In this document: positions 36,038-48,509 of the stretch, piece after piece
Layout of the letters: every line of letters begins with the position of its first letter
Numbering within the stretch: position 1 is the stretch's first letter
DNA from: Actinokineospora diospyrosa
GTDB lineage: Bacteria; Actinomycetota; Actinomycetes; Mycobacteriales; Pseudonocardiaceae
Direction of reading: 5' to 3'
DNA length: 64,000 nt
NCBI RefSeq assembly: GCF_024171925.1
Contig: NZ_JAMTCO010000010.1
Coordinates: 286,194 to 350,193 of the forward strand
The notes under the pieces: generated by a model
Told to the model about the DNA's origin: nothing
The model's input: only the letters and a program-made list of their open reading frames with translations
Database searches by the model: none
Position numbers and translations under genes: made by a program

Positions 36038-38266
36038 GTGGGAAATCAGATCACGTTGACCGCGCGGCTCACGCCGTCCGCGCTGGACACCCGCCGCGGC
36101 GTCGTCCGGCTGCACCCCGAGGTGTTCGACGCGCTCGGGCTGCGGCAGTGGGACGCGGTGCGGTTGACCGGCGCCAGGGTGAGCGCCGCGCTGGCCGCCG
36201 AGGGTGACCCGGTGGGGGCCACCGGGGTGCTGCTGCTCGACGACGTCACCCTGACCAACCTCGGCGTCACCGAGGGGGCCGAAGTCGTGGTGTCGCCGGT
36301 CGAGGTCGCCGCGGCGCGGGCGGTCACGGTCTCCGGTTCCCGGCTGGCCAGCACGTCGCTGACCCCGGAGACGGTGCGGCTGGCGCTGATCGGCAAGGTG
36401 CTGACCGTCGGCGACGCGGTGTCGCTGCTGCCGCAGGACCTGGCGCCGCCGCCGGACGCCGACGTGCCCGCGGTGCGCGGCAAGCTGTCCCGCGCGATCG
36501 GGATGACCTGGACCAACGAGCTGCTGACGGTCACCTCGGTCGAGCCTGCAGGCGCGGTGACGGTACACCCGTCCACTGTGGTCGGTTGGCGGGACGGCGT
36601 GCGCACGGGTGAGCGGGCGGCCGTCGCGGTCGGCGGCGACGAGGTGGTCGTGCGGACCGGGCAACCGGTGGAGTCCGCGGTGGTCGCGGTGGCGGCGCCC
36701 GAGCCGGTGCCGCTGGCGGACCTGGTCGGCGCGCAGGAGGCGGTTCGCACCCTGGGCGAGTGGTTCGAGTTGGCGTTCCTGCGGCCGGAACTGCTGGAAC
36801 GGCTCGGCGCGGCGCCCCAGCTCGGGGTGTTGGTCAGCGGGCCGGAGGGGGTCGGCAAGGCGAGCGCGGTGCGGGCGGTCGCGCACTCGGTCGACGCGCC
36901 GGTGGTCGAGCTGGCCGGTCCGACGATCGCCGTGCTGGAGGCGAACGCGGCGGCGGCCAGGATCGGCGCCGCGGTCGAGCAGGTGCGGGGGCACTCGGCG
37001 GCCGGGCGCGCCGCGGTCCTGATGATCAACGACGTCGACGTGCTGCTGCCCGCGACGGCACCGCCACCGCTGTCGACGATCGTGCTGGACACGCTGCGGT
37101 CCGCGGTCGGGGTCGCGCGGGTCGCGCTGGTGGTCACCACCGCCCACCCGGAGGCGGTAGATCCACGGCTGCGCGGGGTCGACCTGGTGGACCGCGAACT
37201 GCGGCTGCCGTCACCGGACGCGAAGACGCGCGCGGAACTGCTGCGGGTGCTCTACCGCGATCTGCCGGTCGAGTCCGGAGTGGACTTCACGGTCATCTCC
37301 GAACGCACACCGGGGTTCGTCGCCGCCGACTTGATCGCGTTGCGCCGCGAGTCGGCCATCCGCGCCGCACTCCGCGAGGCCACCGCGATCGCTTTCGACG
37401 ACGTGCTCGGCGCACTGCAGTCGGTCCGACCGACCTCTATCAGCACAACCTCAGTCCGCACCGGCGACATCCAACTCGACGACGTCGGCGACATGGTGGC
37501 GACCAAGCAGGCCCTCACCGAGGCCGTGCTGTGGCCACTGCGCTACCCGGACTCCTTCGCCCGCTTGGGCGTCGCACCGCCGCGGGGTGTGCTGCTGTAC
37601 GGGCCGCCGGGTGGGGGCAAGACGTTCCTGGTCCGCGCGCTGGCGGGCACCGGTCAGCTGAACGTGCTGTCGGTCAAGGGCGCCGAACTGATGGACAAGT
37701 GGGTCGGCGAGTCCGAACGCGCCGTCCGCGAACTGTTCCGCAAAGCCAGCGAAGCCGCCCCCGCCCTGGTGTTCCTCGACGAGATCGACGCCCTGGCCCC
37801 CCGCCGAGGCCAATCCTCCGACTCCGGCGTCGCCGACCGGGTCGTCGCCGCCCTCCTCACCGAACTGGACGGCGTAGAACCCCTCCGCGACGTAGTGGTG
37901 GTCGGCGCCACCAACCGCCCCGAACTCGTAGACCCCGCCCTCCTCCGCCCCGGCCGCCTAGAACGCCTCATCTACGTGCCGCCACCCGACGCCGAAGCCC
38001 GAGCCGCGATCCTGCGCGCCACCAGCAAAAACACCCCCCTAGCCGAAGACGTGGACCTAGCCCACTACGCCACCACCCTCACCGGCTACTCCGCCGCCGA
38101 CTGCGCCGCCCTAATCCGCGAAGCAGCCCTAACCGCCATGCGCGAATCCCTAGACGCGACCGTGGTCACCGCCAAACACCTAGAATCCGCCCGCGAAAAC
38201 GTCCGGCCTTCGCTGGATCCGCAGCAACTGGCGGACCTGGAGGCTTACGCCAACAACCGCCTATAG
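36038..38266 (+). CDS. Cdc48/VCP-like AAA ATPase
   Basis: 742 residues. An N-terminal double-psi-barrel-like region (1-200) is followed by two AAA modules. D1 looks inactive: Walker A is GPEGVGKAS near 266, with Ala in place of Thr/Ser, and Walker B reads VLMINDVDVLL without the catalytic Glu. D2 is intact: GPPGGGKTF near 521, LVFLDEIDALAPRRGQ near 578, GATNRPELVD and LLRPGRLERLIYVP. The M. tuberculosis counterpart by position is Rv0435c. Probable protein unfoldase; target unknown. GTG 36038 gives the family start VGNQITLTARL. A single DnaA-box-like TGTGGACAA lies at 35989-35997. Confidence 0.88.
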   Translation: MGNQITLTARLTPSALDTRRGVVRLHPEVFDALGLRQWDAVRLTGARVSAALAAEGDPVGATGVLLLDDVTLTNLGVTEGAEVVVSPVEVAAARAVTVSGSRLASTSLTPETVRLALIGKVLTVGDAVSLLPQDLAPPPDADVPAVRGKLSRAIGMTWTNELLTVTSVEPAGAVTVHPSTVVGWRDGVRTGERAAVAVGGDEVVVRTGQPVESAVVAVAAPEPVPLADLVGAQEAVRTLGEWFELAFLRPELLERLGAAPQLGVLVSGPEGVGKASAVRAVAHSVDAPVVELAGPTIAVLEANAAAARIGAAVEQVRGHSAAGRAAVLMINDVDVLLPATAPPPLSTIVLDTLRSAVGVARVALVVTTAHPEAVDPRLRGVDLVDRELRLPSPDAKTRAELLRVLYRDLPVESGVDFTVISERTPGFVAADLIALRRESAIRAALREATAIAFDDVLGALQSVRPTSISTTSVRTGDIQLDDVGDMVATKQALTEAVLWPLRYPDSFARLGVAPPRGVLLYGPPGGGKTFLVRALAGTGQLNVLSVKGAELMDKWVGESERAVRELFRKASEAAPALVFLDEIDALAPRRGQSSDSGVADRVVAALLTELDGVEPLRDVVVVGATNRPELVDPALLRPGRLERLIYVPPPDAEARAAILRATSKNTPLAEDVDLAHYATTLTGYSAADCAALIREAALTAMRESLDATVVTAKHLESARENVRPSLDPQQLADLEAYANNRL

Positions 38267-38280
38267 GACTTTTCGCCGCT

Positions 38281-38355
38281 GCTCCGGGCTCCGGGCTCCG
38301 GGCTCCGGGCTCCGGGCTCCGGGCTCCGGGCTCCGGGCTCCGGGCTCCGGGCTCC
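38281..38355. repeat. heptamer tandem repeat GGGCTCC x10
   Basis: Ten exact copies of GGGCTCC (38286-38355) after a partial copy GCTCC, starting 14 bases past the stop of the AAA ATPase gene. There is no sequence decay between copies, which suggests recent slippage expansion. Confidence 0.95.
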
Positions 38356-38552
38356 GGAGAATTCTTGGCCGCCTCCCGGGAGGCGGCATCATCTGCCCTC
38401 CAGTGCCCAAAGAACAGCAATGCTGCCCGAGGTGGGGGGCAAGGCCCAGCGGCGCTAGCTTCAAGCGCCTAGTGACCGTCACCGAGGGACATAGCACCTG
38501 TCAGCCTTGCGGGGCCGATTGGCGAGTTGAGCAGGGGCCAAGGTTGGCGCCT

Positions 38553-38788
38553 GCCCCTGGACATTCGGAAGCAGCGGTGCCAACCCGCCCCCCGTCAGGT
38601 CCGCCCCAGCCCACCTACCCAGCACCTGGACAGTCGGACTTGGCGGTGCCATCCCAGCCCGCTCTCGTCGGCCCTGCCAACCCAGCGCCTGGACAGTCGA
38701 ACCCGGCGGTGCCAACTGGCCTTCCGTCAGGTCCGCCTCAGCCCACCTGCTCAGCGCGTGGACAGTCGGAGTCGCTGGTGCCAGGCCG
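38553..38788. repeat. 69/63-bp degenerate direct repeats, possibly coding
   Basis: Four units at 38553-38621 (69 bp), 38622-38684 (63), 38685-38753 (69) and 38754-38788 (truncated). Each starts with a GCxCxTGGACAxTCG-like core and units 1 and 3 are closest. All lengths are multiples of three, and an open plus-strand frame from GTG 38403 to 38834 reads as repeats of the type APGQSxxAVPxxxPSGPPQP. Third-position GC is lower than in real genes here, and there is no clear ribosome site, so coding is doubtful. The last unit runs into the palindromic element. Confidence 0.6.
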
Positions 38789-38932
38789 GCTCGATGGGGC
38801 GAACTTGTTTTGCGTGGGGGGACAACACCCGTAGCGTTTCCGCGCGGCAGGGCCTGCTTTTGGGCCCCTGCTTTGCGGTTCTGCCACGGGTGTTGTAGGG
38901 GCCCCGCGCAAAACAAGTTCGCCCCATCGAGC
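38789..38932. repeat. MITE-like palindromic element, copy A
   Basis: 144 bp bounded by perfect 26-bp inverted repeats (38789-38814 and 38907-38932, outer end GCTCGATGGGGCGAAC). An inner pair, ACAACACCCGT (38822-38832) and its complement (38886-38896), lets the whole element fold. No open reading frame of its own. A second copy in opposite orientation is at 46068-46212, with internal sequences that are clearly similar by eye. No target-site duplication was identified. Confidence 0.85.
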
Positions 38933-39046
38933 TTGTCGCATTGTCGCGTTTCCCGCCGATGTTGCCGCCAGGCGACGAGGCGTTTCCCGGAGCCGAAGGC
39001 GGAGGCCCGAATCCCTTGCGACGCACTCCCAGCAACGGCCTACGTC

Positions 39047-39403
39047 AAGATCAACCTGATCGACAGCCCCCAAATACACAGCTTACCGCCGCACACTGAC
39101 AACCCGGGAGCGGCGAACGGGACCTGTGGACAACCGCAGACGTTGTGGACAAGCAACAACCGCAACCAGCGCCCGCAAGATCATCCGCACCAAGAGCCCC
39201 CGAATACACAGCCTACCGACGGGCGCTGACAAAACGGGAGCAGCGATCAGGACCTGTGGACAGCAGAAGCCGTTGTGGACAACCGCCCGACGAACAAGAT
39301 CAACCGAATGAAGAGCCCCCGATATATAGCCTACCGAGGAGCGTCAACAAAGCAGAAGCGGCAATCGGCGGCGGTGGATAGGCGGCCGGGTTGTGGATAA
39401 CTT
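39047..39403. repeat. three direct repeats carrying paired DnaA-box-like sites
   Basis: Three units start with AAGATCA at 39047, 39177 and 39296 (periods 130 and 119) and share GAGCCCCCGAATACACAGCC-like blocks. Each holds two sites in the same orientation 19 bases apart: 39125/39144, 39255/39274 and 39373/39392. Sequences are TGTGGACAA (three times), TGTGGACAG, GGTGGATAG and TGTGGATAA. The last is a perfect complement of TTATCCACA. No dnaA, dnaN or rpmH gene is near. The stretch 38933-39046 before the first unit holds nothing recognised. Confidence 0.75.
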
Positions 39404-40036
39404 CTACTTTTCCTTCACGACCTTGTAGTCGTTCGTCACGATCAGGATCAAGCCGGGGGAAGAGTCCTTGATCCCGTCGAACCGCGCTTCTACGCGGAAG
39501 CCGAACTGGTCCGCGAGTTGCCGAGCGGCTTCTTCCTGGCCCGTTCCCGGTTCGAAGTAGACGGTCGTGGTTGGGATCTTGCCGCCTGAGTAGTTGCCGG
39601 TTTGGGCGATGTTCCAGCCTGCTGAGCCGATGTCTTCGGCTGCTCGGGCGGCCAGGCCGGTGATCGTGCTGTTGTTGTAGATGCGCAGCGGTTCGCTGGG
39701 GGCGTCGGCGGTGCCGCCGGGCTTGGAGGTGGCGGCGGGTGGGGCTGTGCTGGCGGGGGGTGCTGACGTCACGGCGGGGGGTTGGGTGGTTGTCGGCTGG
39801 GCGCTGGTTTGGCCGGGAGAGGTCGGGCGCGGGGGGAGGCTGGTGAGGTCGCCGCTGGGTGGGGCGGGTTGGGTGGTGGTGATGGCGGGCAGCGCGGATT
39901 GGGCTGAGGGCGGGGTTTCCTCCGCGCTGTCGAACAGGGTGATCACGCCGATCACGGCGGCGGCGGCGGCCACGGCCAGCAGGGTCAGGCCTACGACGCG
40001 GGCGGTGCGGGCCTGCCCGGTGGAGTCGGTGCTCAT
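39404..40036 (-). CDS. LytR C-terminal domain protein, VirR-like
   Basis: 210 residues. Short cytoplasmic N-terminus, one membrane helix ([20 protein letters not shown], about 12-31), an 80-residue Pro/Thr/Ser linker, and a LytR_C domain ([40 protein letters not shown]). By position and domain it matches Rv0431 (VirR), linked to cell envelope and vesicle release in M. tuberculosis. The ATG overlaps the DUF3263 stop (ATGA). Confidence 0.82.
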   Translation of the reverse strand: MSTDSTGQARTARVVGLTLLAVAAAAAVIGVITLFDSAEETPPSAQSALPAITTTQPAPPSGDLTSLPPRPTSPGQTSAQPTTTQPPAVTSAPPASTAPPAATSKPGGTADAPSEPLRIYNNSTITGLAARAAEDIGSAGWNIAQTGNYSGGKIPTTTVYFEPGTGQEEAARQLADQFGFRVEARFDGIKDSSPGLILIVTNDYKVVKEK

Positions 40037-40341
40037 CGCGGGTCCATCCCCAGGCGTCGGGCTGCTCGGGCGCGGTGCCGGGTGGCTCGCATCCGGCGCA
40101 GGCGCTTGACCAGCATCGGGTCGGCCTCCAGGGCCTCGGTCTTCTCGATCAGCTCGTTGAGCACCTGGTAGTACCTGGTGCTGGAGAGCTCGAACAGCTC
40201 GCGGATCGCCTGGTCCTTGGCGCCCGCGTACTTCCACCACTGCCGCTCGAAGGCGAGGATCGCGCGGTCGCGCTCACTGAGCCCCTCGGCCGCGACCTTG
40301 CGCGGCGCGACCCGCTCGGGGGGCAACTCAGCGGCGTCCAT
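40033..40341 (-). CDS. DUF3263 protein
   Basis: 102 residues. The conserved block is [20 protein letters not shown], then [20 protein letters not shown], with a helix-turn-helix look. A basic C-terminus follows. ATG 40341 has GAGGAG upstream; an upstream in-frame start adds 20 residues without a ribosome site. It corresponds to Rv0430 and is coupled to the VirR-like gene. Possibly a DNA-binding regulator of it (inference). Confidence 0.85.
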   Translation of the reverse strand: MDAAELPPERVAPRKVAAEGLSERDRAILAFERQWWKYAGAKDQAIRELFELSSTRYYQVLNELIEKTEALEADPMLVKRLRRMRATRHRARAARRLGMDPR

Positions 40342-40476
40342 CTGGCTCCTCGCCTCACGGTTCGGCTCCGGCGGAGCAGCGCACCGCCCGCCGGTGGCCA
40401 TTACACCACGTCACCGCCGGATGTGATCGTCACGTCCGACGGCGCGTCCGGCGACCCGCCTCTCTACCCTTGCGCC

Positions 40477-41046
40477 ATGACTGTTCACCCGATTCGCATC
40501 GTCGGCGATCCGGTCCTGCACAACCCGACCACGCCGGTCGAGCGGTTCGACGAGGAGCTCAAGGCACTGGTCGAGGACATGTACGACACGATGGCCGCGG
40601 CCAACGGGGTCGGCCTCGCGGCGAACCAGATCGGTGTCGGCCTGCGGGTGTTCGTCTACGACTGCCCCGACGACGACGGGGTGCGCCACCGCGGTGTCGT
40701 GGTGAACCCGGTGCTGAGCACCTCGGAGGTCCCCGAGGGCATGCCGGACCCGGACGACGACTACGAGGGCTGCCTGTCGGTGCCCGGCGAGACCTTCCCG
40801 ACCGGGCGGGCCAGTTGGGCCAAGGTCACCGGGCAGGACCTCGAGGGCGCGGCGATCGAGGTCGAGGGCACCGGGTTCTTCGCGCGGTGCCTGCAACACG
40901 AGACCGACCACCTGGACGGGTACCTCTACCTCGACCGGTTGGTCGGGCGCAACCAGCGCGAGGCCAAGCGGATGCTCAAGGCCAACAAGTGGGGCGTGCC
41001 GGACCTGTCCTGGGACCCGGCCGTCTCCGACGACCCGTTCGCCTGA
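40477..41046 (+). CDS. def: peptide deformylase
   Basis: 189 residues. It removes the N-formyl group from nascent proteins. All three metal motifs are present: [15 protein letters not shown] (Cys99), and QHETDHLDG (His141, Glu142, His145). ATG 40477 gives [15 protein letters not shown]; a long in-frame extension upstream overlaps the DUF3263 gene and is rejected. Corresponds to Rv0429c. Confidence 0.95.
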   Translation: MTVHPIRIVGDPVLHNPTTPVERFDEELKALVEDMYDTMAAANGVGLAANQIGVGLRVFVYDCPDDDGVRHRGVVVNPVLSTSEVPEGMPDPDDDYEGCLSVPGETFPTGRASWAKVTGQDLEGAAIEVEGTGFFARCLQHETDHLDGYLYLDRLVGRNQREAKRMLKANKWGVPDLSWDPAVSDDPFA

Positions 41047-41089
41047 TAACCGGTCGCGATCAGCGGCGGGGCGGGCGCATCATCGCGCC

Positions 41090-41692
41090 ATGACCTGGTC
41101 CGGCTTCCTCGCGTTCCTGTTGGCCTCCCTGATCCTCGCCATGGTCCCCGGCGTGGGCACGGCGATGCTGCTGCGACAGTCGATCCGCGGCGGCCGCCGG
41201 GGTGCGCTGGCCACGGTCGCGGGCATGGAGGTCGGCGTCGCGGTGTGGGCGGTGGCCGCGGCGTTCGGCCTGTCGGTGCTGCTGGTCGCTTCGGAGGTCG
41301 CCTACCAGGGGCTGCGGATCGGCGGCGTGGCCGTGCTGCTGTGGTTCGGGGTGAAGGCCCTGTTCGGCAAGCACGAGGAGGTCGAGCTGGGTGAACCGAC
41401 CAGCGGGTCGGGCTTCCGCGCGGGCCTGGTGGTCAACGTGGCCAACCCGAAGCTCGCGGTGTTCGCGATCTCGTTCCTGCCGCAGTTCGTCGAACCCGGC
41501 GCGGGCAGGTGGGTGCTGGTCGCCCTCGCCGGGCTCTGGGTCGTGATCGACACGCTCTGGTACCTGCTGATCATCGCGCTGCTGAGCCGGGTGCTCGGCT
41601 GGCTGAAGCGACCCGGGGTGCGGGTGCGGCTGGAGCGGCTCTCCGGGCTGGTGCTGATCGGCCTGGGCATCCGGCTGGCCATCGAGGCCTAG
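41090..41692 (+). CDS. LysE/RhtB family exporter
   Basis: 200 residues, five or six membrane helices. Family features: N-terminal VPGVGTAMLLRQSIRGGRRG, and NPKLAVFAISFLPQFV in the middle. Exports amino acids or similar solutes; substrate unknown. It follows def by 43 bases. Short direct repeats (GCGGCCTxGCGxxCACA type) fill the 49 bases to the next gene. Confidence 0.85.
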   Translation: MTWSGFLAFLLASLILAMVPGVGTAMLLRQSIRGGRRGALATVAGMEVGVAVWAVAAAFGLSVLLVASEVAYQGLRIGGVAVLLWFGVKALFGKHEEVELGEPTSGSGFRAGLVVNVANPKLAVFAISFLPQFVEPGAGRWVLVALAGLWVVIDTLWYLLIIALLSRVLGWLKRPGVRVRLERLSGLVLIGLGIRLAIEA

Positions 41693-41741
41693 CGAACAGC
41701 GGCCTAGCGAACACAGCGGCCTGGCGGGCACAGCGGCGGGG

Positions 41742-42356
41742 CTAGTCGCTGCGCCAGGGCAGGTCGGCGAGGGCGGCCATGGCCGCGAAGCCGGGCGCCT
41801 CGGCGAGTTCGTCGACGCGGCCCGCGATGAGGTGCACCCGGATGCGGCCGACCTGCACCGGGGTGGCGACCGCGCCGACCAGCAGGAAGGGCAACGAGAG
41901 CCGCCAGAACGCGAGCACCGTGTCGCGCCGCTCGCCAGCACCGCGCAGCGCGGCGACGGCCAGGCGCAGCGCGTGCTCGTTGGCGGTGATCGCCCCGGCA
42001 GGCGCGGCGTGGTCCCAGGCCCAGCGGACCTGGTCGGCCTTGGCGCAGTGCAGGCACGCCGGGCCGGTGCCCAGCTCGGCCCGGCACACCGGGCACGACT
42101 GCAGCCGCATGGCCCAGTCCACGCAGGTCCACGGGTGGGTGCCCGGCGGTGCGGCGAGCACCTCGGCGGCGAGCTCGCGCTCGTCGGCCGCGCCGTCGGC
42201 CAGCACCGCCCAGTCCGCCTTCCAGTGCGCGTCCACGCGGTCGGCGCAGGTCAGGCAGGTCGGGTAGCCGCGGCCGAGGGGATCCGTGCAGGTTGGGCAC
42301 GGCTCGACCGCCTCGGGTCTAGCCAGAAGCCGGGCTCCAGGCGGGTACGGCGGCAT
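41742..42356 (-). CDS. zinc-ribbon-like cysteine-rich protein, unknown function
   Basis: 204 residues. Two four-cysteine knuckles: CPTC with CLTC (about 20-37) and CPVC with CLHC (about 88-104). The C-terminal third has a hydrophobic stretch (FWRLSLPFLLVGAVATPVQV) and a domain ending LADLPWRSD. Probably two zinc ribbons. No family recognised. Convergent with the LysE gene. Confidence 0.65.
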   Translation of the reverse strand: MPPYPPGARLLARPEAVEPCPTCTDPLGRGYPTCLTCADRVDAHWKADWAVLADGAADERELAAEVLAAPPGTHPWTCVDWAMRLQSCPVCRAELGTGPACLHCAKADQVRWAWDHAAPAGAITANEHALRLAVAALRGAGERRDTVLAFWRLSLPFLLVGAVATPVQVGRIRVHLIAGRVDELAEAPGFAAMAALADLPWRSD

Positions 42357-42532
42357 GGGGGAACCTTAGTGCGCACTGGGCGACCCCGGCTCTGGTGCTC
42401 ACCGCGACGGCCCCGGCGCCGTCGCACCCGGCTGCCCCCGTGCCCGCTACTTGGCAGCCCCGGTGCCGCTGGCTAGGGTCGGCCCCGACACACCGAACAC
42501 CCCACAAATGAACACAGCACAAGTGAACACAG

Positions 42533-45146
<2,614 letters not shown>

Positions 45147-45153
45147 CGCGTTC

Positions 45154-45193
45154 GTGCTCTGGCCGGGCTGGGCACCCGGTCCGGTCAGAGCAC
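45154..45193. terminator. bidirectional terminator between thiD and marR
   Basis: GTGCTCTGGCCGG (45154-45166) pairs with CCGGTCAGAGCAC (45181-45193) with one G-T/C-A difference, 14-base loop. It lies between the convergent thiD and MarR genes. Confidence 0.75.
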
Positions 45194-45196
45194 AGC

Positions 45197-45634
45197 TCAG
45201 TCGACGAGTAACGACTCCAGCACCGGGATGGCGGCGACCAGTCGCTCGCGTTCCTCCGGCGCCAGCCGGTCGAGCCGCCTGCCCAGTTCCAGCACCCGCG
45301 TCGAGCGCACCCCGGACACGATGCGCTCACCGGACTCGGTCGCCCGGACCAGCCACGCCCTGCGGTCGACCGGATCCGGTTCGCGACCGACGTAGCCGGA
45401 CTCGACCAGGCTCGCCACGATCCGGGACATGGTCGGCGCCGCGACCCCCTCCTTGGCGGCCAGGTCACCGAGGCGCAGCTCGCCGCAGTTGACCAGAGTG
45501 GACAGAGCGGAGATGGACCCGTGCCCGAGGCCCGGGGACCCTGACCGGCGCAGCGCCCGGGACAACCGCCCGATCGCGAGGTACAACCGGGCGGGCACGT
45601 CCCCGACGGCGGGCTCAACGGCCGATGTCGTCAT
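45197..45634 (-). CDS. MarR family transcriptional regulator
   Basis: 145 residues. MarR winged helix: LRLGDLAAKEGVAAPTMSRI with VASLVESGYVGREPDPVDRR as recognition helix and wing. No ligand or target is predictable; the neighbouring region upstream is repetitive and non-coding. Confidence 0.85.
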   Translation of the reverse strand: MTTSAVEPAVGDVPARLYLAIGRLSRALRRSGSPGLGHGSISALSTLVNCGELRLGDLAAKEGVAAPTMSRIVASLVESGYVGREPDPVDRRAWLVRATESGERIVSGVRSTRVLELGRRLDRLAPEERERLVAAIPVLESLLVD

Positions 45635-45812
45635 ACCTCATTGTGCCGGGAACTCCGCGGACTTCAACGACCCGACCCCCACCCGGCCCACGCCGAGCCG
45701 CACAGCGAGCCCCGCACCCGTGGGGCGCAACAAGTGCGCGGGCGCGCATATGAGCACACCGGGGGCTTCGCCGGCAGGAAGCTGACGGGTGCTTGGTGGC
45801 TCGACGCGGGGG

Positions 45813-46080
45813 GATGTCGTGTGTGGCGGGGCCACGGGTGACTGGCAGTGCGGTGAGCCCGATGGGGCCAAGATCAGTGTGTCTGCGCCGGGATTGGCAA
45901 TGCGTGTGGCTCGCTGAGGTGAGGTAGCAGTGTGTCCACGCTGTGGCTGACAGTGCGTGCGGCTCGATGGAGCGACGTATCAGTGTGTCCGTGCTGGGGT
46001 TGGGAGTGCGGTCGGCTCGATGGGATGGGTATCGCGTGTGGCCGCGGGGGGGTTGGGAATGCGGTCGGCTCGATGGGGCG
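45813..46080. repeat. degenerate tandem repeat, about 52-bp unit, five copies
   Basis: Units start near 45813, 45872, 45924, 45977 and 46029, sharing TCAGTGTGTC-like starts and a GGCTCGATGGG-like end. The last unit runs directly into the left end of palindromic element B. Together with element B and short flanks it fills the gene-free stretch 45635-46294. Confidence 0.7.
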
Positions 46081-46212
46081 AACTTGTTTTGCGCGGGGCC
46101 CCTACAACACCCGTGACAGGTCCGCACAGCAGGGGCCGAAAAGACTGGCCCTGCCGCGAGGAAACGCTACGGGTGCCGTCCCCCCACGCAAAACAAGTCC
46201 GCCCCATCGAGC
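46068..46212. repeat. MITE-like palindromic element, copy B
   Basis: 145 bp with 26-bp terminal inverted repeats (46068-46093 and 46187-46212, one mismatch). Its reverse complement matches element A (38789-38932) along the whole length, with scattered substitutions; for example ACCCGTAGCGTTTCC and GGGTGTTGTAGGGG are shared. No coding sequence. Confidence 0.85.
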
Positions 46213-46294
46213 AGGGACAGGAGGTGGGGGGGTGAGGGCGGGACGTGAGAGGTGGTGGGGGGGCGGGGGCTTGGTCGACGTTCTGGGTCGAGCG

Positions 46295-47248
<954 letters not shown>

Positions 47249-47252
<4 letters not shown>

Positions 47253-48367
47253 GTGTTCCTCTCGGTGAACCGCGCGGGGTCGGCGGCGCGCACGCACTCG
47301 GGCACCGCGGTCCCCCGCAGCAGCGAGACCACCGCGGTCGCGGTGACCGGGGCCAGCAGCAGGCCGTTGCGGTGGTGACCGGTCGCCACCAGCAGGCCAG
47401 GTTCGAGGGTGCCGATCAGCGGCAGGTTGTCCGGGCTGCCCGCGCGCAGGCCCGCCGCGATCTCGGTGAGCTCGTATTCGGCGATGCCGGGCAGCACCCG
47501 CTCGGCGTCGCGCAACAGGTCGCGGACACCGCCTGCGGTGACGGCCTCGTCGAAGCCGACGTCGAGCTGCGTGGCGCCCAGGACCAGCTCCCCGTCGTGC
47601 CTCGGTACCAGGTAGACCGGTCGGGACTCGACGTGCGCGCGGATCGTGCGGGTCGGGACCGGCAGGGCTCCTGGTCGGGCCCGCAGGCGGAGGATCTCGC
47701 CCTTGACCGGGCGCACCAGCGGCGCCAGCGCCGGGTGCAGCTGCCCGCTCCACGCGCCCGCGGCCAGGACAACCGCCGCACATTCCACAGTGGACTCGTC
47801 GACGAGGGTCACCGCGTTCGGGTGGACCCGCCGGGCGGCGGTCGTGATGAACTCCACACCCGAACGGCGGCACGCGGTGTGCAACGCGGTGAGCAGCGCC
47901 CGGTTGTCCACCGCCAGGTCGCCGGGCACGTGGAGTCCACTTCGGACCCCTGGCCCCAGGCCGGGTTCCAGCGCGCGCAGCTCCCGCGCCGAACACCGCA
48001 CCGCCGAGCGGCCGAGTCCGCGCAGGAACTCGGCGAGGACCTCCAGGGTGGCCGCGTCGGCCGCGTCCAAGGCGACCGCGAGGGTGCCGTCCGGGCGCAA
48101 CCCCGGGTCACCACCGGCCACAGTGAGCCGGGCGGCGAAATCCGGCCAGCTCGCGAGCGACGCGCTGCCCAGTTCGAGCACGTGCTCCTCCCCCGGCCAG
48201 GACTCGGTGACCGGCGCGAGCATCCCGCCCGCCAGCCACGACGCGCCCCGCACGGGGGTCGGGTCGACCAAGCGCACCCGGTACCCGGCGTCGGCGACGG
48301 CCCAGGCCACCGACAACCCGATGACCCCGCCGCCCACGACGACGACCGCGGCGGCTGGTTCAGCCAC
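47249..48367 (-). CDS. thiO: glycine oxidase ThiO
   Basis: 372 residues, FAD-dependent. N-terminal VVVVGGGVIGLSVAWAVADA; C-terminal GLRAGSPDNLPLIG and TGHHRNGLLLAPVTA. It makes dehydroglycine for the thiazole ring. GTG 48367 preferred; an in-frame GTG at 48385 lies almost inside the riboswitch. No ThiF is encoded nearby. Confidence 0.92.
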
Positions 48368-48386
48368 TGTGCACCACGTCCTCACG

Positions 48387-48472
48387 CTCCCTGCGCCGGC
48401 ATGACCCGGATCAGGTTCGACGGTCGGAGCGGTTCAGCTCCCTCTCAGCCCGTTCCCGGACTCCCGTGCGAC
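48387..48472 (-). ncRNA. TPP riboswitch upstream of thiO-thiS-thiG
   Basis: Read on the minus strand: GGGCTGAGAGGG, then GAACCTGATCCGGGTCATGC and GGCGCAGGGAG, all THI-box consensus parts. It sits between thiO and the divergent thiE; only thiO is downstream of it. Confidence 0.93.
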
Positions 48473-48509
48473 CGACCCCCACCGTAGCGCAGGCGATAGC
48501 GTCAACTCC

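Noticed and set aside
38789-38932. Insertion sequence
   Set aside because: Only 144 bp, with terminal inverted repeats but no transposase frame; described as a MITE-like palindrome instead.
39047-39403. Chromosomal origin oriC
   Set aside because: DnaA-box-like sites are present, but there is no dnaA, dnaN or rpmH nearby and no clear AT-rich unwinding region; a titration-type locus is a better reading.
45615-46127. 170-codon minus-strand frame in the repeat region
   Set aside because: It follows the degenerate repeats and palindromic element and shows no ribosome site or homology.
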